The notes: generated by a model from the sequence alone, not told the origin. A DNA stretch of 32,634 nucleotides from Frankia gtarii (GCF_025403375.1 NZ_JAMPTM010000042.1:1-32634), one strand, 5' to 3'; shown: positions 23,930-32,234, counted from the first letter of the stretch. Made by a program: numbers and translations.

Positions 23930-23935
23930 TATGCT
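23930..23935 (+). promoter_or_regulatory. Candidate -10 box for a leaderless nei1 transcript
   Basis: TATGCT ends 9 nt before the nei1 ATG and there is no Shine-Dalgarno sequence. A -10 box this close to the start codon would put transcription initiation at or just before the ATG, as in the leaderless mRNAs common in actinobacteria. Confidence 0.35.
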
Positions 23936-23944
23936 CACCCGACT

Positions 23945-24757
23945 ATGCCCGAAGGTCACACTGTGCACAGGTTGGCCGCGCTTCACCGGCAGATGTTCGC
24001 CGGCCGGCCGGTGGCCGTGGCAAGCCCCCAGGGCCGTTTCACCGAGGGAGCGCGCCGGCTGGACGGGCGGCTGCTCACCGCCGCCGAGGCGCACGGCAAG
24101 CATCTGCTCCTACGGTTCGACCACGACCAGGTCCTGCATGTTCACCTCGGCATCTACGGCAAGTACGCCGTCGGCCCACTTCCGGCCCCCACACCGATCG
24201 GCGCCGTCCGGCTGCGGCTGACCGCGGACACCGGATACGCCGACCTGCGCGGCCCCAACGCCTGCGAACTGCTCGAACCCGGCGAGGTGAAGACGCTGCA
24301 CGACCGGCTCGGCCCGGACCCGCTGCGCGCCGACGCCGACCCGGAGCTGGCCTGGCGGCGGATCGAACGCAGCCGCGTCCCGATCGCCGTCCTCCTGCTC
24401 GACCAGACGGTGGTGGCCGGCCCCGGCAACATCTACCGGGCCGAGGTGCTGTTCCGGGCCGGCCTCGACCCGCTGGTGCCAGGTCGTGACCTGACCCGGG
24501 GGCAGTGGGCGGCCATGTGGGCCGACCTGGTCACGCTGATGGCCGACGGGCTGCGGACGGGTCGGATCGACACCGTGCGCCCCGAGCACACCCCCGAGGC
24601 GATGGACCGCCCGCCTCGGGTCGACGGCCACGGCGGTGAGGTCTACGTCTATCGCCGTGCCGGCCAGCCCTGCCTGATCTGCGCCACCCCGGTGCTGACC
24701 ACCAGCCTGGCCGGCCGCAACCTGTTCTGGTGCCCCGGCTGCCAGCCACCGCGGTGA
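23945..24757 (+). CDS. nei1: Fpg/Nei-family DNA glycosylase/AP lyase
   Basis: This 270-aa base-excision repair enzyme removes oxidised bases and nicks the abasic site. After Met removal the nucleophile is Pro2, with Glu3 in MPEGHTVHRL; Lys52 (GKHLLLRF) and the H2TH region DQTVVAGPGNIYRAEVLF with Asn162 are intact. The C-terminal zinc finger has Cys243, Cys246, Cys263 and Cys266. The overall sequence closely resembles mycobacterial Nei1 (endonuclease VIII type), as I recall that protein. Length is normal and all key residues are present. No Shine-Dalgarno is seen and a TATGCT lies 9 nt upstream, so the transcript may be leaderless. The gene stands alone and converges on the peroxiredoxin gene. 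Confidence 0.92.
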   Translation: MPEGHTVHRLAALHRQMFAGRPVAVASPQGRFTEGARRLDGRLLTAAEAHGKHLLLRFDHDQVLHVHLGIYGKYAVGPLPAPTPIGAVRLRLTADTGYADLRGPNACELLEPGEVKTLHDRLGPDPLRADADPELAWRRIERSRVPIAVLLLDQTVVAGPGNIYRAEVLFRAGLDPLVPGRDLTRGQWAAMWADLVTLMADGLRTGRIDTVRPEHTPEAMDRPPRVDGHGGEVYVYRRAGQPCLICATPVLTTSLAGRNLFWCPGCQPPR

Positions 24758-24776
24758 CGCAGCGCGTCTCGCTCGG

Positions 24777-24830
24777 GGCGGGCGGGCACGTGAACGGGGT
24801 CGAGGTGACCCCGACGACGACCCGCCCGCC
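24777..24830. terminator. Nested hairpin between convergent nei1 and peroxiredoxin genes
   Basis: A perfect 10-bp outer stem GGCGGGCGGG (24777-24786) / CCCGCCCGCC (24821-24830) encloses a perfect 6-bp inner stem GGGGTC (24796-24801) / GACCCC (24807-24812). It lies in the 118-bp gap between two convergent genes, so it can act on both strands. There is no U-tract, which is common for high-GC actinobacterial terminators. Confidence 0.6.
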
Positions 24831-24875
24831 GCCGAACCGCTCCGGCCCGACCCGGCCGCGACCAGCGCCCTGTGA

Positions 24876-25535
24876 TCAGGCGGACGGCTGCGGGACGATG
24901 CGGATGTAGGGCTTCGGCTCGTCCCAGCTGCCGAAGATCTCCTTGGCCTGGTCGTTGGAAACCGAGCCGGCGATGACGACGTCGTCGCCCTGCTTCCAGT
25001 TCACCGGGGTGGCGACCTTGTGCTTCGCGGTGAGCTGCAGCGAGTCGATGACCCGCAGGACCTCGTCGAAGTTGCGCCCGGTCGTCATCGGGTAAACCAG
25101 CACCAGCTTGATCTTCTTGTCCGGGCCGACGACGAACACGTTGCGCACGGTCTGGTTGTCTGCAGCGGTGCGGTCCGACGGGTCGCCGCTGACGTCGGCT
25201 CCGAGCATGCCGTACGCCTTGGAGATCGCAAAGTCGGCGTCGCCGATGAGCGGGTAGTTCGGCGCGGTGCCCTGGGTCTCCTCAATGTCCTTGGCCCACG
25301 CGGCGTGCGCCTCGATCGGGTCGACCGACAGGCCGATGATCTTGACGTTACGGCGGTCGAATTCGGACTTGATCCGGGCCAGGTAGCCGAGCTCGGTGGT
25401 GCAGATCGGAGTGAAGTTCTTGGGGTGCGAGAACAGCACCGCCCACGAGTCACCGATCCACTCGTGGAACGAGATCGGACCCTCCGTGGTCGCTGCCACG
25501 AAGTCGGGGGCGGTGCTACCGATCGTCAGGGACAT
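24876..25535 (-). CDS. 1-Cys peroxiredoxin (Prx6 type)
   Basis: This 219-aa peroxidase reduces hydrogen peroxide and organic peroxides. The peroxidatic Cys45 sits in HPKNFTPICTTE, matching PxxxTxxC. The length of about 220 residues with a C-terminal extension (VNWKQGDDVVIAGSVSND) is that of the Prx6 group, in which the resolving Cys of 2-Cys enzymes is absent. I chose the ATG at 25535 because GGAG lies 6 nt upstream and MSLTIGSTAPDF is the normal family start. The open frame continues upstream without a stop into an AraC-regulator fragment, so an automated caller could produce a false fusion protein. Upstream DNA is gene debris, so the gene's own promoter must lie in 25536-25630. Confidence 0.93.
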   Translation of the reverse strand: MSLTIGSTAPDFVAATTEGPISFHEWIGDSWAVLFSHPKNFTPICTTELGYLARIKSEFDRRNVKIIGLSVDPIEAHAAWAKDIEETQGTAPNYPLIGDADFAISKAYGMLGADVSGDPSDRTAADNQTVRNVFVVGPDKKIKLVLVYPMTTGRNFDEVLRVIDSLQLTAKHKVATPVNWKQGDDVVIAGSVSNDQAKEIFGSWDEPKPYIRIVPQPSA

Positions 25536-25628
25536 CAGTGTCTCCATTCGCTGGGAGGTGTCAGGGGAAGCCTCGATGAGGTTCGCCTGAAAGCTGCGGC
25601 GCCGAAACCCCGAGCTTGTTCGGTCACA

Positions 25629-25883
25629 GAGGACTCTACGGACCGGGCGTTCCCTGAACGTTCCTCCGCGGCTCGGCGCCAGCGGGCGGATGTCCTGCGG
25701 GGTGTCGAGCAGCCCCGCCCACCGGATGACCGCGTCGATGAGGTCCGGTGTCATCGGCGCAACGATCTGCCCGCCGGGACCGGGCAGCGTGCGCGGGTCC
25801 GTCCCGTCCAGTTCCAGCAGTAGGTCAGACAGCACCCGACCGTCGAGTCGCAGCACCACCGAGCGGTACGGCCTGGGCGCCGG
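25629..25883 (-). pseudogene. AraC-type regulator fragment (ligand-binding domain only)
   Basis: The minus strand reads PYRSVVLRLDGRVLSDLLLE, then PDLIDAVIRWAGLLDTPQDI and RPLAP. This matches the central part of the AraC_N domain found in AraC-family regulators (xLRLDxxxLxxLLLEL, LLDAxxRLxxLLDTPxDIxxLAP). Neither the N-terminal start nor the C-terminal DNA-binding HTH domain remains, so about 85 of some 300 residues survive. The frame happens to stay open into the downstream peroxiredoxin gene. AraC regulators of this type often sit divergent from aldo/keto reductase genes, and such a fragment is the next feature. Confidence 0.6.
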
Positions 25884-26160
25884 CAGCAATGAGCAACTAC
25901 TCGGCCGCGCCGTGCGAGGCTTCCGCGATGACATCGTGATCGCCACCACATTCGGCTTCGACCTGAGCGACCCGCGGCGCGTCGGGGTCGCGCTCGACAG
26001 CCGGCCGGACCACATCCGCGAGGTCACCGAGAACAGCCTGCGTCACCTCAGGACCGACCACATCGACGTGTTGTACCAGCACCCGTCGACCCGGACGTGC
26101 CGATCGAGGACGTGGCGGGCACGGTCGGCGAGCTGATCATCACGGGCAAGGAGCCGAACA
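25859..26160 (+). pseudogene. Aldo/keto reductase fragment with frameshift
   Basis: The plus strand reads NEQLLGRAVRGFRDDIVIAT, then FGFD, LDSRPDHIREVTENSLRHL and RTDHIDVLYQH. This is the core of an aldo/keto reductase (NEELVGRALKGFRDDVVIATKFGF...SLRRLGTDxIDLYYQH). At about 26089 one base is missing; the next frame continues as VDPDVPIEDVAGTVGELI, which is the expected next segment. Similarity ends near 26160. The usual active-site Lys position has Thr (IATTFGF instead of IATKFGF), and the N-terminal Asp/Tyr part and everything after the GEL helix are gone. About 95 of some 320 residues remain, so this is a clear remnant. Confidence 0.75.
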
Positions 26161-26173
26161 ACCCCCCACCGCG

Positions 26174-26365
26174 CTACTCCTCGAACTCGTCCAGCGCCCG
26201 CTGAAGCTCCTCGCGCGTGCCGGCCAGGGCGACGACGCCGAGGTTGTCCGTCGCGGCCCAGACGAGATGATCACCAAGCTGGTAACTGGCGATCTGCAGG
26301 GTGCCGCGGCGGGCGGCGGTGTCGATCGGGATGTGTCGAGGAATCCGCGGCGTCGAGGCGGTCAT
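26174..26365 (-). CDS. Small hypothetical protein (63 aa)
   Basis: The ATG at 26365 has an excellent GGAGGTGA 5 nt upstream, and the 63-aa product MTASTPRIPRHIPIDTAARR... looks well folded: a basic N-terminus, two short strands (GTLQIASYQL, HLVWAATD), then VVALAGTREELQRALDEFEE as a final helix. I do not recognise the family. It could be a small regulator or a partner of the MarR gene, which lies 119 bp upstream on the same strand. An upstream extension to 26509 has no ribosome-binding site. Confidence 0.65.
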   Translation of the reverse strand: MTASTPRIPRHIPIDTAARRGTLQIASYQLGDHLVWAATDNLGVVALAGTREELQRALDEFEE

Positions 26366-26484
26366 CGCCTTCACCTCCAGTGGGAAGATCTCATCAGGCA
26401 CGACCGCCCGTGAGCCGGAACTCCGACCGGGACGGCGGTTCCCGGAATTCTTCCAGACCGCGGCCCGGGTCCGCCGCTGGTCGG

Positions 26485-26994
26485 CTACGGCTGAGCTTCG
26501 GCGCTCCATGCGGCGAGGCCCGCGACGAATCCCTGCCGATCCCGGGCGGACAAGCCGGCCAGCGCGCGCAGCAACGGCGCCGAGCGGGTGGCGATGAACA
26601 ACTCGACCGTAGGCCGGTACTGCTCCCGCAGCGACACCAGCGTGCGGCGCCGGTTGCTCGGGTCCTCGCGGCGTTCGACCACACCGGCGTCGCTGAGGTT
26701 ACCGACGAGCTGGCTCGCGGTCGACAGCGACACGCCCAGACAGGCGGCCAGCTCGGTGATGCTGGTTGGCGTGTCGGTCAGTAGCTGGGTGAGGACGGCA
26801 CCGTGCCGGGCGGTCAGCCCGTGCACGTCGAAGATCCCCCGTAGCTCCGGTGGCATCTCCGTGCGGGCCCGCTGAAAGTAGGCGGCCAGCAACGGCACGT
26901 GTTTGAGCACGTCGAGCTCCTGCGCCGTCGGCCGCCCTGGCACCGACGTGCCTGGGCTCTCGAAATCGTCGTCCGCCACCTGTTTACGTCGCAC
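26485..26994 (-). CDS. MarR family transcriptional regulator
   Basis: This protein of about 169 aa has a winged helix-turn-helix (SITELAACLGVSLSTASQLV, then GVVERREDPSNRRRTLVSL with the DxxxRR wing) flanked by helices for dimerisation. MarR proteins are usually repressors released by small aromatic ligands or oxidation. The start is uncertain. I prefer GTG 26994, which lies 6 nt after TACGAT (27001-27006), a -10 box placed for a leaderless transcript; a TTG at 27024 would overlap that promoter. It is divergent from the questin-oxidase-family gene with about 90 bp between them, so control of that gene and of itself is likely. The ligand is unknown. Confidence 0.88.
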   Translation of the reverse strand: MRRKQVADDDFESPGTSVPGRPTAQELDVLKHVPLLAAYFQRARTEMPPELRGIFDVHGLTARHGAVLTQLLTDTPTSITELAACLGVSLSTASQLVGNLSDAGVVERREDPSNRRRTLVSLREQYRPTVELFIATRSAPLLRALAGLSARDRQGFVAGLAAWSAEAQP

Positions 26995-27000
26995 GCCACA

Positions 27001-27024
27001 ATCGTAGACAGTTGGAATATACAA
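27001..27024 (-). promoter_or_regulatory. MarR gene -10 box and imperfect palindrome
   Basis: TACGAT on the minus strand (27001-27006) is 6 nt from the proposed GTG start, with a weak ACACTT 17 bp further upstream. Next to it TTGGAATATACAA (27012-27024) is an imperfect palindrome of the TTG...CAA kind bound by some MarR proteins. Both lie between the divergent MarR and questin-oxidase-family genes. Confidence 0.35.
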
Positions 27025-27086
27025 AGTGTTCGGATATCCACAGCTATGGCCTCGAGTACGGGGCCGATGTGAGAGACGTGAGCCAC

Positions 27087-28199
27087 ATGACCTCGATCAG
27101 CTACGGCGACGCGGTGACCGACGCCCTCGACCGCCTCGACGACCTCGGCTACGAGCGGGCCGGCCAGGCCGACCTCGCCAGCCACGGCCCGATGGGGGCC
27201 GAGACCCTGGCCGTGCTCGGCCACGGCGACGCGATCCCCGCATGGGTGGACGCCTACCGCGCCGCCATGGCGAACCATGACCGGCCCTCCCGCCGGTTCG
27301 ACCTGGACCCGACGGACGAGTCCGCCTGGCGCCCGGCGCTCGGCGTCATCGACCGGGTCGGGGACTGGGAGTACCTGTTCCACCGCGAGCTGGCGCAAGC
27401 ACCGTGGCGCGAGGTGCTGGGCCGGTGGTGGCCCCGGCTGCTGCCCGGCCTGATGTCCCGGTTGACGCACGGTGCGATCCGCACCGCGCACGCCGTGCGC
27501 AGCGTCGCTGCCGCCGACGGCGCGGCCAGCCCCCAGCAGCTGACCGAGCTGGCTCGCGGGCTCGCCTACTGGGCTGCCCGGTTCACCCCGCTGCCTGGCA
27601 CCCCCCGGCTCGAGGGCCGGCACGACGTGGCCACCGCCGTCGCCGCCCTCCCCCGGACACCGTTCGATCCGACCGCCCCGCCGACAGCCCTGTTGCACGA
27701 TCGCCTCAGCCGGCTCGACGAGCAGCCCGGCTACCTTGACGCCCTGGCCGCGCTGCGGGCCGATCAGGCGCAGTCGCTGCTCAGCGACCTGACCGCCCAG
27801 TTCGCGGGCCTCTGCCTGGTCCACACCGACTACTCGCCGATACCACTGATCCATGCCGTCACCGCGCCCGCCGCCATCCGCCTGGTCCTGCCCTATCTGC
27901 CCACCGAGCTGCACGCACCGTCCGTCGCCGCCATGTGGCAGATCCACGCGGCGATGCTCCTGGTTTTCACCGGCACCAACCGGGGCGAGGAGACCGCCCG
28001 CGCCAGCGCGGCCGACACGAACGTCCGCAGCGTCGACGAACTGATCTCCCGAGCGGTCGAGCACGGCGACGAACACGTTCTCAAGTTCACCGAGGCCTGC
28101 CTGCGCGAACACGCGCTGCGCCCCGATCCCCGCTACCTCGCAGCCGCCCAGGCCATCCCCGACCGCATCCCAGCCCACTCACCGCGACCTGCTCCTTGA
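27087..28199 (+). CDS. Questin oxidase family protein
   Basis: This 370-aa protein matches the questin-oxidase-like family, named for a fungal enzyme that cleaves the anthraquinone questin by a Baeyer-Villiger-type oxidation. Family landmarks I recognise are SHGPMGAETLAVLG with IPAWVDAYR near the start, VHTDYSPIPLIHAVTAPAAI in the middle, and DEHVLKFTEACLREH near the end. The conserved His residues are in place. Most bacterial members are uncharacterised, so an oxidative role on an aromatic compound is inferred from the family only. I chose the ATG at 27087 (MTSISYGDAV); the ribosome-binding site is modest (GAGAG 11 nt upstream). The divergent MarR gene suggests induction by an aromatic ligand. 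Confidence 0.85.
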   Translation: MTSISYGDAVTDALDRLDDLGYERAGQADLASHGPMGAETLAVLGHGDAIPAWVDAYRAAMANHDRPSRRFDLDPTDESAWRPALGVIDRVGDWEYLFHRELAQAPWREVLGRWWPRLLPGLMSRLTHGAIRTAHAVRSVAAADGAASPQQLTELARGLAYWAARFTPLPGTPRLEGRHDVATAVAALPRTPFDPTAPPTALLHDRLSRLDEQPGYLDALAALRADQAQSLLSDLTAQFAGLCLVHTDYSPIPLIHAVTAPAAIRLVLPYLPTELHAPSVAAMWQIHAAMLLVFTGTNRGEETARASAADTNVRSVDELISRAVEHGDEHVLKFTEACLREHALRPDPRYLAAAQAIPDRIPAHSPRPAP

Positions 28200-28227
28200 C
28201 GCAGTCCGCACAGACGGCGCAGCGACC

Positions 28228-30819
28228 TCACAGACGTGGGTCGACCGGCTCGGATTCGAGGGCGAGCACGGCGAAGACGCATTCGTGGACCCGCCACAGC
28301 GGCTCGCCGAGCGCGAGGCGGTCCAGCGCCTCCAACCCGAGGGCGTATTCGCGCTGCGCCAGCGAACGCTTGAGCCCGAGACCGCGCTCGCGTAGGCGTT
28401 TCAGGTTGTCGGGCTCGGTGTAGTCCGGGCCGTAGATGATCCGCAGATACTCCCGGCCGCGCACCTTCAGCCCCGGCTGGACGATGCCACGCCGGCCGTG
28501 GGCCAGGTTCTCGGCAGGTTTGACGACCATCCCCTCGCCACCCGCCGCCGTCAGCTCGGTCCACCATCGGGTCGCCGTCGCGACCGACTCCGGATCGGTG
28601 GTGTCGACGAAGATCCGCCGGGTCGGCGCGACCAGGTCGGGGTCGGCGGCCACCAGGCGGTCGGCGAGGCCGAGATGCCACGCATGCGGCCGCCCGTGAT
28701 GGGCCGCGCCCTCGCTCGCCAGCACCTGGAAGGGTGCGATCCGAACACCGCGCAGGCCGTCGGTCGGCCACTGGTAGGGCCGGTAGGCGGCGGCGAATGC
28801 CGCGGCGTTCGCCGCCCGGGATCGGGTCCGGGCGAGCAGCTCGTTCACGTCCCGACCGTTCCGCGCCGCCTGGTCGAGCAGGTCCACCGCGACCGGCAGG
28901 CTGGCGCGGGCCGCGGCCCCGACCGCGGCGTACTGCTCGCGCAGAAGCTGCCCGGCCTTGGCGCTCCAGGGCAGCAGCTCGGCGTCGAGCAGCAGCCAGG
29001 AGGTGTCGAGCTCGTCGAACAGCCCGGCCGTCTCGGCGGCGGCGCGCAGCCGGTCGACGAGCTGCACGGTGAGTTCGGTCGGGAAGAACGGCCGCCCGGT
29101 GCGCGTCCACACCGCGCCCGTCTGGTCGTCGGGCGCGCCGAACCGGGCCCGCGCCGCGGCGAGCGACCGGCACACGAGCGCGACCGCCCGCGAACCCATG
29201 TGCTTCTCCTCGCAGACCACCGCGCCGACGCCGTCGTCGCGGTAGGCCTCGAAGGCCTGGTCGGGGTGTTCGAGCAGGTCAGCGACGGTGGAGGTGGCCA
29301 CCGGGCTCATCGTCGGCGGCAGGTGGAGCAGCCACCGCGGGTCGATCGCGAACCGGCTCATCACCTCCAGGGCGGCGGCCGCGTTCCCCTCCCGCACGCT
29401 GATCCGCTTCAGGTGGCGTGTTTCGACGACCCGGGTGCCCAGCACGTCGGTGAGGTCGAGGACGTCGGGATCCCGCCGGCCCACCGCGACGGACCCCACC
29501 GCGGGCCGTTCGGCGCAGTCCGCGGCCTGCGGGTTGGTCGGGAAGGGCCGCGCCGGTGCCCAGTAGACCTCGGCCGCCGGCACCGCGACGAGCTCGCGCT
29601 CCGGGTAGCGCAGGGCCGACAGGCTCCCGCCGAAGACGCATCCGGTGTCGACGCAGAGGGTGTTGTTGACCCACTCCGGGGTCGGCACGGGCGTGTGGCC
29701 GTAGAGAACCGTCGCCTTCCCCCGGTACTCCCGCGCCCACGGGTGGCGCACCGGCAGGCCGTACTCGTCGCTCTCCCCGGTCGTCTCCCCGTACAGGCAG
29801 AGCTCCCGGACCCGCCCCGAGGCGCGGCCCTGGTAGCGCTCGGGCAGACCGGCGTGCGCGACGACCAGCCGGCCGCCGTCGAGCACGTAGTGGGAGATCA
29901 GACCGTCGAGGAAGCGTTCGACCTCCGCCCGGAACGGCGCCGGCTCCGTCGCGAGCTGCGCGAGTGACTCGGCCAGGCCGTGGCCGATGCGCACATCCCG
30001 GCCACGCAGGGCCTTGAGCAGCTTGTTCTCGTGGTTGCCCGGCACGCAGAACGCCTCGCCGGCGGCGACCATCCCCATCACCAGCCGCAGCACCCCGGGA
30101 GTGTCCGGGCCGCGGTCGACGAGGTCACCCACGAAGATCACTCGACGGTCTGCCCGATGGGCGCCGACCGCTCTCCCGGCCTCGTCGCGGCGCAGGGTGT
30201 AGCCGAGTCTCGCCAGCAGCGTCTCCAGCTCCGCGCGGCAGCCGTGGATGTCGCCGATGACGTCGAACGGGCCGGTCTCGTGCCGCAGATCGTTGAACAG
30301 CGGTGTCCGGGTGACGGCGACGTCCGCGATCTCGCCTTCGCCGCGCAGCAGGTGGACGGTGCGGAACCCCTCGCGCGCCAACCCCCGCTGCCCGCGTCGG
30401 AGCTGGTCACGCTGGCGGCGCAGGACGTGCGGGCCGAAGTCGCGGTCCGGGCGGTTCGCGTTGCGCGCCGCGCACACCCCTTCGGGCACGTCGAGGACGA
30501 TCGCGACCGGCAGCACGTCGTGCTCGCGGGCGAGGGCGACCAGCGGGCGGCGTGCGTCCGGCTGGACGTTGGTGGCGTCGACCACCGTCAGCCGACCGGC
30601 CGCCAGGCGCTTGCCGGCGATGTAGCGCAGCAGCTCGAACGCCTCGGGCGTGGCGGACTGGTCGTTCTCGTCGTCGGCGACCAGACCACGGCAGAAGTCG
30701 GACGAGATCACCTCGGTCGACCGGAAGTGCGTCCGGCCGAAGGTGGACTTCCCCGAACCGCTCACCCCGATCAGGACGACCAGGCTGAGCTCGGGAACAG
30801 CGAGCTCACGCGGCGTCAT
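28228..30819 (-). CDS. pnkp: Polynucleotide kinase-phosphatase-ligase
   Basis: This 863-aa trifunctional RNA repair enzyme has the size of its characterised bacterial relatives (about 870 aa). The N-terminal 5'-OH kinase has a P-loop GVSGSGKST at 18-26. The central metallophosphoesterase (DIHGC at 190-194, GDLVDRG from 231, GNHEN from 261, AHAG near 321) removes 2',3'-cyclic or 3' phosphates. The C-terminal ligase-type adenylyltransferase has nucleophile Lys539 in CEEKHMGSR. In this family ligation needs the partner Hen1. The ATG at 30819 overlaps the TGA of hen1 (ATGA), so the two proteins are made together. All motifs are intact. The system repairs RNAs, notably tRNAs, cut by ribonuclease toxins. 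Confidence 0.95.
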   Translation of the reverse strand: MTPRELAVPELSLVVLIGVSGSGKSTFGRTHFRSTEVISSDFCRGLVADDENDQSATPEAFELLRYIAGKRLAAGRLTVVDATNVQPDARRPLVALAREHDVLPVAIVLDVPEGVCAARNANRPDRDFGPHVLRRQRDQLRRGQRGLAREGFRTVHLLRGEGEIADVAVTRTPLFNDLRHETGPFDVIGDIHGCRAELETLLARLGYTLRRDEAGRAVGAHRADRRVIFVGDLVDRGPDTPGVLRLVMGMVAAGEAFCVPGNHENKLLKALRGRDVRIGHGLAESLAQLATEPAPFRAEVERFLDGLISHYVLDGGRLVVAHAGLPERYQGRASGRVRELCLYGETTGESDEYGLPVRHPWAREYRGKATVLYGHTPVPTPEWVNNTLCVDTGCVFGGSLSALRYPERELVAVPAAEVYWAPARPFPTNPQAADCAERPAVGSVAVGRRDPDVLDLTDVLGTRVVETRHLKRISVREGNAAAALEVMSRFAIDPRWLLHLPPTMSPVATSTVADLLEHPDQAFEAYRDDGVGAVVCEEKHMGSRAVALVCRSLAAARARFGAPDDQTGAVWTRTGRPFFPTELTVQLVDRLRAAAETAGLFDELDTSWLLLDAELLPWSAKAGQLLREQYAAVGAAARASLPVAVDLLDQAARNGRDVNELLARTRSRAANAAAFAAAYRPYQWPTDGLRGVRIAPFQVLASEGAAHHGRPHAWHLGLADRLVAADPDLVAPTRRIFVDTTDPESVATATRWWTELTAAGGEGMVVKPAENLAHGRRGIVQPGLKVRGREYLRIIYGPDYTEPDNLKRLRERGLGLKRSLAQREYALGLEALDRLALGEPLWRVHECVFAVLALESEPVDPRL

Positions 30820-32234
30820 GCGGCCACCGTCCGGTTGAAGACGGCCAGCTGCGTCGGCGGCCCGACGTCGGGGTCGTCCGGTCCGACCGGAAGGTGGCGG
30901 ACGGTGTAGCCGTGCTCGGCGGCGACCCGATCGGCCCAGGCGCGCAACTGCGCCCGGGACCACTCGAAGCGGTGGTCCCGGTGCCGCATCGCCCCCGCGG
31001 GCAGCGTCGAGAAGCGCACGTTGTACTCCACGTTCGGGGTGGTGACGATCACCATGCCGGGGGCGGCGTAGCCGAAGACGGTCGCCTCCAGGGCGCCGAG
31101 CCGCGCGGGATCGACATGCTCGACGACCTCCATCAGCACTGCGGCATCCAAGCCGGTCAACCGCTCGTCCCGGTAGGTCAGCGAGGACTGGATCAGGGTG
31201 AGACGGGCCCGCTGGGAGTCGGTCAGCTCCGCCACCCGCAGCCGCCTGCCCGCGATGCGCAGCGCCCGCGCGGACACGTCCGCGGCGAGCACGTGCTCGA
31301 TGGTCCGCTCCGCGAGCAGATCCCGGGCCAGCAGCCCCTCGCCGCAGCCAAGGTCACCGACCCGGCGGGCGGCCTGCGAACGCAGCACGGCGAGCACCGC
31401 GCCGCGGCGCTGCTCGGCCAGGGAGAGCGGACGGTCCGCCGCGTCGAGGGCGACGGCGCCGCCGAGGGCGTTGTCCAGCTGCTCGGCCTCGGTGTCGTCC
31501 ACCTCGGCGAGGCGGGCCAACGCCGACCGGGTCAGCTCCCGGCGATGGGACAGGTAACGGCGGGCGATGAGCTCGGACTCCGGATGGGTCGGCAGCCAGT
31601 CGGCACCGGCCCGCAGCAGCTTGTCGACCTCGTCGCCGCCGACCCGGTAGTGCTTCGCGTCATCCAGGACCGGCAGCAGCACGTACAGGTGGTTGAGCGC
31701 ATCGGCGAGCCGGAGCTCCCCGGCCAGCCGAACGTCGAGGTAGGGCGACTCGCCCCAGTCGGGAATGTCGGGATCGAGCGGGCCGGTCGCCACCGCCACC
31801 CGCCAGCCGAGCGGTTCGAACAGGCGCCGTGGCAGATCCGCGCCTGCTCGGGAGGCGACCGCGGGCACGTGGATCTCGAGCGGGATGGCCGCGGCGGCGA
31901 GCTCCGGTCGCGCGTCGCACCGGCCGGTCATGGCCGTGCGGAAGACATCCTTGAGGGCCATCGCGAGCATGCTCGACGCGGCGTACGGCCGGTCGTTGAC
32001 GTACTGCGTGAGCGCGAACCCCTCCCCCACCGGCCCCTTGCGTCCCCGCACGAGAGCGACGGGGTCCACCTCCAACAGGAGGGCGACGGTGCACCGCTCG
32101 CCGGTCGCCTCCGGGTAGAACACATGCGCCGTGCCCATCGGCTCGGTGAACGCATGCACCCGGTCGGGATGCTTGTGCAGCAGAAACCCGAGGTCACGGG
32201 CCGGCGGGTGCGTCGTGGCAATGGTCAGCAGCAC
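30816..32234 (-). CDS. hen1: 3'-terminal RNA ribose 2'-O-methyltransferase Hen1
   Basis: This 472-aa protein methylates the 2'-OH at the cut site before Pnkp seals it, so the repaired RNA resists recutting. The N-terminal half (TIATTHPPARDLGFLLHKHP onward, about 1-240) is the domain that activates the Pnkp ligase. The C-terminal half is a SAM methyltransferase with DLGCGEG near 294-300 and the metal-binding site Glu369, Glu372 and His373 (EVVEHV), plus His421 in HRDHRFEW. The GTG at 32234 gives the family's standard MLLTIATTHPP start; the frame runs on to 32324 but the extra residues look unlike the family. There is no clear Shine-Dalgarno sequence. It is the first gene of the hen1-pnkp operon. 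Confidence 0.94.
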   Translation of the reverse strand: MLLTIATTHPPARDLGFLLHKHPDRVHAFTEPMGTAHVFYPEATGERCTVALLLEVDPVALVRGRKGPVGEGFALTQYVNDRPYAASSMLAMALKDVFRTAMTGRCDARPELAAAAIPLEIHVPAVASRAGADLPRRLFEPLGWRVAVATGPLDPDIPDWGESPYLDVRLAGELRLADALNHLYVLLPVLDDAKHYRVGGDEVDKLLRAGADWLPTHPESELIARRYLSHRRELTRSALARLAEVDDTEAEQLDNALGGAVALDAADRPLSLAEQRRGAVLAVLRSQAARRVGDLGCGEGLLARDLLAERTIEHVLAADVSARALRIAGRRLRVAELTDSQRARLTLIQSSLTYRDERLTGLDAAVLMEVVEHVDPARLGALEATVFGYAAPGMVIVTTPNVEYNVRFSTLPAGAMRHRDHRFEWSRAQLRAWADRVAAEHGYTVRHLPVGPDDPDVGPPTQLAVFNRTVAA

